The notes beneath the pieces were generated by a model. It worked only from the letters and a program-made list of their open reading frames with translations, ran no database searches and was not told where the DNA came from. From Flavobacteriales bacterium (lineage in GTDB: Bacteria > Bacteroidota > Bacteroidia > CAIKAF01), in NCBI GenBank assembly GCA_026418175.1, contig JAOABX010000001.1, positions 1 to 64,000 on the forward strand: DNA of 64,000 bases, written 5' to 3'. Shown piece after piece: positions 57,837 to 64,000 of the stretch (position 1 is the first letter of the stretch; each line of letters starts with the position of its first letter). The position numbers and the translations under genes are program-made.

Positions 57837-60035
57837 ATGCAACGATTTGTTTGTTTTAACCTTTATTTTCTCATTTGTATTTTTTCAATTTCACTATTTG
57901 CGCAATATTCCATTTATCATGGGGTGAGTTTGCCTACTTCTGATACCATTCGGGCATTAATTATTTTTTGCGAAGTAGATTATGCAAACGGTCCTTGCCC
58001 AAAAGACTTACCTGATGAATTTACTGGCCAATGGACTCGAAAACCGGACGGTACCAGAGGCCTTCCTGCCAATGCAGGTATTTATTTGGACCATGAGATT
58101 ATTGACATTCCTAAAGGATATATTACCGGTTACTACCATGAAGCTTCCTTTGGAAAGTATATAATATTGGGTGATTATTTACCAGATGTGGTACATGTTC
58201 CCTGTCATCAAATAAAACAGGGTTTAAACTTAGATCAAGTGCTTCAAATTTTAAATAACAAGTTTGCCGACCAGTCATTGCAAACGGCACATGGATACAC
58301 GCTACATGATTTTGATCAATGGAGCGAGGCACCTCAAGGGGTACCTAAACCCAAAGTGCCAGATGGAAAAATTGATTTGGTCTACTTGATTTGGCGAAAT
58401 AACCGATTTTTAAATGGGTATAATACGTGGGATAATTCCGGATATGGAGTAACACCCGTTCGGGGTATTCCTTTTTGTGGAATGAAAGGAGTGAATACTG
58501 CGGCTTCGTTCAACAATTCCTGGGGCGACGACCATGGATTTTACATTACCATTGCTGAACATCTGCATGCTATTTTTGGAGGCAATCATTGGCATTCGGG
58601 TGGAGGGAGAGGAGTTCATACATTTTTGTGTATTCCTTACAATTATGGTGTTACAGGGCAATTGGAGGCTACCATGCAAGCTGTATGTGGTTGGGATCGT
58701 TGGATGATGCATTGGCAAAATCCCGGTAAGCAATTTCTCATTTCTTCGCTGGATTCTGCATTGCAAGAAGTTAATACAGAAAATTTTTCACTTGAAACAT
58801 TTCCACAGGGAGGCAAATTTATACTTCGTGACCATGTAAAAACCGGTGATGCCATTCGTATTAAGCTGCCTTTTATTGATTGGAAAAAAGAAGGCGATGT
58901 AAAAAATCAATACCTATGGCTTGAATTCAGAAATTTTACCACACGATTTGATAAATACATCAATGGCGAAGAAAATGCTTGTGAAGATTTTTATCCAGAT
59001 GCCATTCGCGGCACTCCGGGATTATATGCATATATTCAGGTTGGTAAAGATCTTCGCGAAGGGAAAGATATTTATACTTCAAAACCCCAGCATCCCAATG
59101 GATTGGCAAGTTGGTTGCTACCACTCACTGCTGAAGGTAATTATGATTATGTTTACCGATATGATAAGCAGCCGGTTCCTCATGCAGGGTGTGGTAGCTG
59201 GGGCAATAGTTGTTTGCCTTTTGATTTAGTATCCAGTAAGCCGAATCCATTTACCGGCCATTCAGATTTATTCCGATTCACTGATTCTAATCAGGATGGA
59301 ATATTATATCAGGGAGACGATTTACAGCCCGGATTGTGTGATTTAATGGGAGACACCGTGATTTATAATTATCATCGTAACGGAGATAAAGACGATGCGT
59401 TTTGCAAACGGAATGGTAAAACAAAACTCTATATTGCCTCTAATCCAGCACCGGTACCAGTTTATACGTATGCAACCGATTTTGAAAGTAACCGGTTTTA
59501 TTTCAAAGAAAATGATTCAAAAAGCAGCTTTGAAAATCGTATCATTTGGCTGAACGGGCTTTCTATTGAAATTCTTCGTGAAGATATTTTAGTGGGTGGA
59601 GAATCAGCGATTGAAGTAATGATTCGCTGGGATGATTATAGGGTAGATCAATCAGTGCGTTGGTGTGGAGATATTCGTTTAAGCCCACATGTATTCGATA
59701 TACAAAAGCCATCGTTAGTAGTACTTCCTAGAAAAAAAATTTTATTGGACCGAAGCGAATCCCCAACTTTTCATCTACGTCGTGGAGAAAAAAAAGATGG
59801 TTCGTATTGGATGTCTGATAAAACAAAATTCACGGTACTAAACGGAGCATATATTTATCTTGAAAATAAATCATGCATTGAATTGAAAAACGAAAGTGAA
59901 TTAGTTCTTGAAGCAGGAGCAAAATTTAAAATGGGTAAAGGAAGTAAAATAATAATTCATAAGGGCTGTAAGTTTATTATACAGCCCGGTGCAGAAGTAA
60001 TTCGATTAAAAGGTGCAAGGATTATATACAAATAG
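57837..60035 (+). CDS. Secreted protein resembling M6-type metalloproteases, degenerate active site
   Basis: Start at 57837 gives the signal MQRFVCFNLYFLICIFSISLFAQ; 57795 is an alternative. About 732 residues. The region ITIAEHLHAIFGGNHWHSGGG matches the metal-site helix of M6-like peptidases (usual IHExxHxLFGGNxFHxGGG), but the first His is Ala (AEHLH). The N-terminal part, LIIFCEVDYANGPCP, also fits. The C-terminus ends in short beta-helix-like repeats (MGKGSKIIIHKGCKFIIQPGAEVI). Probably catalytically dead or altered. It lacks a clear T9SS tail. Confidence 0.6.
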   Translation: MQRFVCFNLYFLICIFSISLFAQYSIYHGVSLPTSDTIRALIIFCEVDYANGPCPKDLPDEFTGQWTRKPDGTRGLPANAGIYLDHEIIDIPKGYITGYYHEASFGKYIILGDYLPDVVHVPCHQIKQGLNLDQVLQILNNKFADQSLQTAHGYTLHDFDQWSEAPQGVPKPKVPDGKIDLVYLIWRNNRFLNGYNTWDNSGYGVTPVRGIPFCGMKGVNTAASFNNSWGDDHGFYITIAEHLHAIFGGNHWHSGGGRGVHTFLCIPYNYGVTGQLEATMQAVCGWDRWMMHWQNPGKQFLISSLDSALQEVNTENFSLETFPQGGKFILRDHVKTGDAIRIKLPFIDWKKEGDVKNQYLWLEFRNFTTRFDKYINGEENACEDFYPDAIRGTPGLYAYIQVGKDLREGKDIYTSKPQHPNGLASWLLPLTAEGNYDYVYRYDKQPVPHAGCGSWGNSCLPFDLVSSKPNPFTGHSDLFRFTDSNQDGILYQGDDLQPGLCDLMGDTVIYNYHRNGDKDDAFCKRNGKTKLYIASNPAPVPVYTYATDFESNRFYFKENDSKSSFENRIIWLNGLSIEILREDILVGGESAIEVMIRWDDYRVDQSVRWCGDIRLSPHVFDIQKPSLVVLPRKKILLDRSESPTFHLRRGEKKDGSYWMSDKTKFTVLNGAYIYLENKSCIELKNESELVLEAGAKFKMGKGSKIIIHKGCKFIIQPGAEVIRLKGARIIYK

Positions 60036-60546
60036 AAATTTTATAAAAACATGGCCGTTGTTGCTTTGCCTTTTTATTATTCTGCCGGGGCAAATAGTGG
60101 CGCAAAAGCGCAGTGGTAAACAGGAGCGGGTTACGGTAAAAGATGTTCCAGATGAATACAAGCATGGAAAAAAAAATATTAAGCCTCATCAACGGAAAAA
60201 GATGCAAACCAAAGATTTTATTAACCGGAGAAAAACCTACCGGGATAAAATGACAAAGCGTGAAAAGCGGCAGATTGATAAAATTATTGGGATTGACAGA
60301 AAAGCAGAACGAAAAAAACATCGAAAAGAACTAAAAGAAAAAAGGGAGTTTGCCCGTGCTGAAAGAAAACTTCGAAGAAAACATTTAGCATTACAAACGC
60401 CTGAAGTTAGAAAACGGATGAAAAAAAATTTAAAGAAAACACAAAAAGAGTTCATCGCATTACAACAAAAACAATGGGAAAATCCCTATTCTAAAAAACC
60501 GAAAAAAAGAAAATCTAACCTTTCAAGGCCCCGAATAAAACCATGA
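60013..60546 (+). CDS. Small exported Lys/Arg-rich protein
   Basis: The 177-residue protein has a signal-like segment (NFIKTWPLLLCLFIILPGQIVAQ) and a mature part with very high Lys and Arg content (RKKMQTKDFINRRKTYRDKMTKREKRQIDK, KKRKSNLSR). Start is GTG within the 3' end of the preceding gene (23-bp overlap). No family recognised. The strong positive charge could bind nucleic acid or acidic polymer outside the cell. Confidence 0.7.
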   Translation: MQGLYTNRNFIKTWPLLLCLFIILPGQIVAQKRSGKQERVTVKDVPDEYKHGKKNIKPHQRKKMQTKDFINRRKTYRDKMTKREKRQIDKIIGIDRKAERKKHRKELKEKREFARAERKLRRKHLALQTPEVRKRMKKNLKKTQKEFIALQQKQWENPYSKKPKKRKSNLSRPRIKP

Positions 60547-60719
60547 TTAAGATAAATGTTAATGGATGTTAACCTTTATTCCTGTTGATTATCAAAAAGA
60601 TACTTATAGTTTTACGTATTAAATTATTTATTTTCCTTCCACATTTCCATGATTTTGTAATTGGATTGCATAGATTCGAAATCTAAATTTGAAATTGCAA
60701 CCAAATAAAATCTTTGAAA

Positions 60720-61166
60720 ATGGAAGATTTCTCAACCATAATTTACATAGTTTTTATTATACTCAGTATAGTTGGTGGGTTGTTTGGAAAAGAGAAAAAA
60801 ACTTCGTCATCACCCAAAAAGGCGCAAATGCCACAAACTCCAAAAACAACCAGCAATAAAAAGCCTGCGAATGAAAAAACATTGCAGGAAATGATGGATG
60901 TGCTTAAAAAGCGTGCTTCACAACAATCAGAATATAAAAAAGAGCCGGCATTGCCTGAAGAATCCATGAATATATTTGAAAAATATGAAACAGAGAATCA
61001 ATCTCTGGAAGAGATCATTGGTGATGAAGATGATCATCGAAATACAAATTTGCGATGGATGATAGTAGAAGAAGAAAAAAGGCATGAAAACCGCTTTAAA
61101 GTGGATGATTGGAAGCAGGCCATTGTGATTTCGGAAGTGTTAGGTAAGCCTAAAGCGCTTCAATAA
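60720..61166 (+). CDS. Hypothetical membrane-anchored protein
   Basis: Start at 60720 (ATG) rather than the TTG at 60714; 148 residues. One N-terminal helix (IIYIVFIILSIVGGLFG) is followed by a charged, low-complexity cytoplasmic part (KKAQMPQTPKTTSNKKPANEKT). Ends LGKPKALQ. No function can be given. The 173-bp gap before it contains nothing clear. Confidence 0.7.
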   Translation: MEDFSTIIYIVFIILSIVGGLFGKEKKTSSSPKKAQMPQTPKTTSNKKPANEKTLQEMMDVLKKRASQQSEYKKEPALPEESMNIFEKYETENQSLEEIIGDEDDHRNTNLRWMIVEEEKRHENRFKVDDWKQAIVISEVLGKPKALQ

Positions 61167-61196
61167 CAGAGATGTAAAAAAAAATTTAAGGTAAGA

Positions 61197-61227
61197 TTTG
61201 TTAAAAACCCTTAATTGACTACTTTTA
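61197..61227 (+). promoter_or_regulatory. Candidate promoter of the TonB receptor gene
   Basis: TTTG (61197-61200), 19 bp, then TACTTTTA (61220-61227). The second box is TAnnTTTG with the last G changed to A. Spacing is as expected for Bacteroidota. The gene starts about 50 bp downstream. Confidence 0.5.
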
Positions 61228-61277
61228 CCGACTTGAAAATTTAACCGAACTGTAACAATAAATAAACATAAGCAGAT

Positions 61278-64000
61278 ATGATGAAAAAGTTACTGTACTC
61301 AATCGGGCTAATCATGGGAATGCAATGGGCTGTAATGGCTCAGAACACCATGGGGGAACTGAAGGGTGAAGTAAAGGATGATAAAGGAGAGCCCGTTCCC
61401 TTTGCCGCTGTTGTTATTGAAAAAGATGGCGTACAGGTTCGTGGGGATGCTACAGATTTTGACGGTAAATACTGGATTAAAGGTATTCCAGCCGGAACAT
61501 ATACGGTTGTTTTTTCCTCAACCGGCTATCAAACCACCAAAAAAACCAATGTACGGGTAGAAGGTGGAGGAAATATTACATTCCTAAATGCGGTAATGAG
61601 TACATCGGTGATTGATTTAGGTACAGTAAAAATTGAAGCGGAAGTAGTTCCTCTGATTCAGAAGGACGAAACTTCTGTTCGCAAAACCATTACCCGGGAT
61701 GAAATTTTGAAACTTCCTTCGCGTGATCCGCTTTCCGCTGCTACTACGGTGGGTGGTGTATTTTCACGCGATGGTGAAGTAGGTAACATTCGGGGTGCTC
61801 GTGCTGCTGCCACGGTGTTCGTTGACGGTGTAAAAATACGGGGTGCTGCAGCGAATCTCCCACAGCAAGCGGTTGAAGAAACCCAGGTGGTATTAGGGGG
61901 GGTGCCGGCTAGCTTTGGAGACGTTACCGGAGGTTTGATCCTGGTAACTACCCGTTCAATTCCAAATAAATATTTTGGTGCAATCGAAGCACGTACATCT
62001 CAGTTCCTGGATAATTGGGGAGACAACCTGTTTAGTGGTGCTTTGGGAGGCCCTATAGTTAAAAGTAAGAAAAATGCACGACCTGTTGCTGGATTCCTAG
62101 CTACGGTTGAAGGAAATTATGTGAAAGATCCCCGCCCGGTGGCTGGTGGAATTTGGAAGGTAAAAGATGATGTAAAAGAACGTCTTCTGCAAGAGCCCAT
62201 TCGTCTTGCTTCTGGTTTCCAGTCAGGTACCCGATTGAATTCAGAGTTTTTACGCATGAGCGATTTTGAAAAAGTTGCAGTTCGGCAAAATGTAGCCTCA
62301 ATGTATATCAATGCTCAAGCAAAACTAGATTTCAACATTGCTAAAAATACCATTTTTACCGTGGGTGGTTTCTTCAACGCTAATCAGGGAAGAAACTTTA
62401 GTTATGCAAATTCCTTGTTTAACTGGGAAAATAATTCTCAAAGCCAAGGTACTAGTTGGAATGTTTGGGGGCGTATTACCCAGCGTTTTGAACCAGCTCG
62501 TGATACTACCGGTAAAAATCGAGCCTTTAAGAATGCCATGGTATCCTTACAGGTTGATTATTTGCAAGGAAATGACCTAACCCAAAATCCAACACACAGA
62601 AATAACTTTTTTAACTATGGATATTATGGCCGTTTTGATATCAATAGAATTCCTACCTATGCTTATGGTTTTGATCCTAAAGAAAATAAATCAGGTTGGC
62701 TTTACACCGGGCTGCGAGATTTTGGTGTAACCTATACTCCAGCATCATTTAATGAAACGTCTGCGGCTATAAATAGTCAGTATTTTAATTTCTACGCTGC
62801 TGATCCGCTTTTCACTATTGACTTGCCTACCATTCAGAATTTTGGAGGCTTATTAAATGGTTTTGCGCCACGAACGGTTTATAACTTGTGGAACCATGTG
62901 GGTACACAAGCTAACGGATATAGCATGACCAATAATAATCAGTTCCGAATCGTAGCTCAAGGTTCAATGGCGCTTAAAGATCATGATATTCAAGTTGGAT
63001 TTGAATTTGAGCAACGTACAGACAATGCATACAGCTTGGCACCAATCGCCTTGTGGAGGCTAGCTCGTCAATATGCAAACTCTCATTTAGGTGAAATTGA
63101 TACCTCTAATCCGATTGCTGTGTATAATAGCTTAGGTGTTTATCAGGACACTATCAACTATAACCCATTATACATCGCTGATCCTAATCGTCCAGGGTTT
63201 GGCTTAGGACAGTATTATTTTGATTATCGCCTTCGTGAGAAACTGGGTTTACCTACCAATGGAACTAATATTCTGAATGTGGATGCGCTGGATCCAAGCT
63301 TCCTGACATTAGATATGTTTTCACCCGATGAGTTGTTGAATCAGGGAGCTAATTTGGTTACCTATTACGGGTATGATGCATATGGAAATAAGGCTGGCTC
63401 ATCAAGTTTTGAAGAGTTCTTTACAGCCCGCGATCAATTTGGAAACTACACCCGTCCTATAGCTCCTTATCAGCCTAATTACTTGGCAGGATATATTATG
63501 GATAAGTTTTCATTTAAAGATATTATTTTTAATGTAGGAGTGCGGGTAGATCGTTTTGATGCCAACCAAAAGGTTTTGAAAGACCGCTATTCATTATATG
63601 AAGCATATACAGCCGGTGAGGTTACAACATTGGGAGGAAACCCAGTAACGCATCCTGGAAATATCGGTAGCGATTACATGGTATATGTAAATGACCTCAC
63701 TAATCCAACAGATATTCTTGGATATAGAAATGGAGATGTTTGGTATAATGCCAATGGTGAAGTAATTAATGATCCAACATTAATTCGTACTGCATCCGGA
63801 AGAGTACAGCCTTATGTATTAGACCCCAATGCTTCAGTAGAAAAAGGATTTAACCCGATTGGTGCATTTACTGATTATACACCACAAGTAAATGTAATGC
63901 CTCGTATTGCGTTTTCATTCCCTATTTCTGACAATACACAGTTTACAGCGTACTATGATATTTTAACACAGCGTCCGGGTGCTTTCTTTACCCGAAATAA
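61278..64000 (+). CDS. TonB-dependent outer-membrane receptor, partial (runs off right edge)
   Basis: Translation from ATG at 61278 stays open to the window end (907 codons, no stop seen). It starts MMKKLLYSIGLIMGMQWAVMAQ (signal), followed by a CarboxypepD_reg-like domain (KDDKGEPVPFAAVVIEKDG...GTYTVVFSSTGYQT), a plug domain (PLSAATTVGGVFSRDGEVGNIRG...VFVDGVKIRG), and the beginning of a large barrel. The ORF track omits it because no stop is in view. No SusD neighbour is visible. Substrate unknown. Confidence 0.92.
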   Translation, partial: MMKKLLYSIGLIMGMQWAVMAQNTMGELKGEVKDDKGEPVPFAAVVIEKDGVQVRGDATDFDGKYWIKGIPAGTYTVVFSSTGYQTTKKTNVRVEGGGNITFLNAVMSTSVIDLGTVKIEAEVVPLIQKDETSVRKTITRDEILKLPSRDPLSAATTVGGVFSRDGEVGNIRGARAAATVFVDGVKIRGAAANLPQQAVEETQVVLGGVPASFGDVTGGLILVTTRSIPNKYFGAIEARTSQFLDNWGDNLFSGALGGPIVKSKKNARPVAGFLATVEGNYVKDPRPVAGGIWKVKDDVKERLLQEPIRLASGFQSGTRLNSEFLRMSDFEKVAVRQNVASMYINAQAKLDFNIAKNTIFTVGGFFNANQGRNFSYANSLFNWENNSQSQGTSWNVWGRITQRFEPARDTTGKNRAFKNAMVSLQVDYLQGNDLTQNPTHRNNFFNYGYYGRFDINRIPTYAYGFDPKENKSGWLYTGLRDFGVTYTPASFNETSAAINSQYFNFYAADPLFTIDLPTIQNFGGLLNGFAPRTVYNLWNHVGTQANGYSMTNNNQFRIVAQGSMALKDHDIQVGFEFEQRTDNAYSLAPIALWRLARQYANSHLGEIDTSNPIAVYNSLGVYQDTINYNPLYIADPNRPGFGLGQYYFDYRLREKLGLPTNGTNILNVDALDPSFLTLDMFSPDELLNQGANLVTYYGYDAYGNKAGSSSFEEFFTARDQFGNYTRPIAPYQPNYLAGYIMDKFSFKDIIFNVGVRVDRFDANQKVLKDRYSLYEAYTAGEVTTLGGNPVTHPGNIGSDYMVYVNDLTNPTDILGYRNGDVWYNANGEVINDPTLIRTASGRVQPYVLDPNASVEKGFNPIGAFTDYTPQVNVMPRIAFSFPISDNTQFTAYYDILTQRPGAFFTRN

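Overview
The window reads as part of a Bacteroidota chromosome, probably a Chitinophagia- or Sphingobacteriia-like lineage. Genus cannot be told from sequence alone. The evidence is: type IX secretion (T9SS) C-terminal sorting tails, the T9SS regulator PorX, a fused LpxC/FabZ, a short 287-residue primary sigma factor, carboxypeptidase-like plus beta-barrel outer-membrane proteins, promoters resembling TTTG / TAnnTTTG, and AT-rich DNA with Bacteroidota-style short intergenic gaps.

Region 1 (1-8,760) is an accessory defence island. It holds a type II-C CRISPR-Cas locus. The array (four identical 47-nt repeats, cut by the left window edge) is read rightward. It faces a leftward cas9 - AAA ATPase - cas1 - cas2 row, and a tracrRNA gene diverges from the cas9 start. 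Four things are unusual. The HNH motif of Cas9 has Ala where an acidic residue is expected. Cas1 has no ATG/GTG/TTG in front of its conserved N-terminus. A DUF4143-type ATPase with a nuclease-like C-terminus, preceded by two 41-bp palindromes, sits between cas9 and cas1. A DGQHR (DndB-like) protein abuts the tracrRNA. Past the last repeat lie two inverted fragments of the repeat and a strong terminator.

Region 2 (8,786-31,170) is mostly core genome: phosphohexomutase, MltG, a T9SS cargo protein with two small envelope genes, DapF, an HtrA protease, the primary sigma factor, a serine hydrolase, PorX, and an HD hydrolase. Then comes the lipid A cluster lpxD - lpxC/fabZ - ABC ATPase - efp - second lpxD-like gene - PP2C phosphatase, in which lpxA is absent from its usual place. 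A leftward surface-polysaccharide trio (GT2, Wzz-like, Wzy/WaaL-like) follows and has a hairpin in its leader.

Region 3 (31,577-49,334) holds a lipoprotein, SCO1 and cytochrome c genes, a small MORN_2 protein behind palindromic operators, TlyA, an outer-membrane beta-barrel protein, thyA-folA-MORN, a probable hydrolase gene remnant, a DsbD with an inserted calcium-binding-type repeat block, gamma-glutamyltranspeptidase, an aldehyde dehydrogenase, rsgA and valS.

Region 4 (49,542-64,000) is a surface-protein region. Two tandem paralogous giant T9SS proteins occur, the second broken by one frameshift. RecX, a Rieske-fold-like lipoprotein, a secreted protein with a degenerate metalloprotease motif, a Lys/Arg-rich exported protein, a small membrane protein and the start of a TonB-dependent receptor that runs off the right edge follow.
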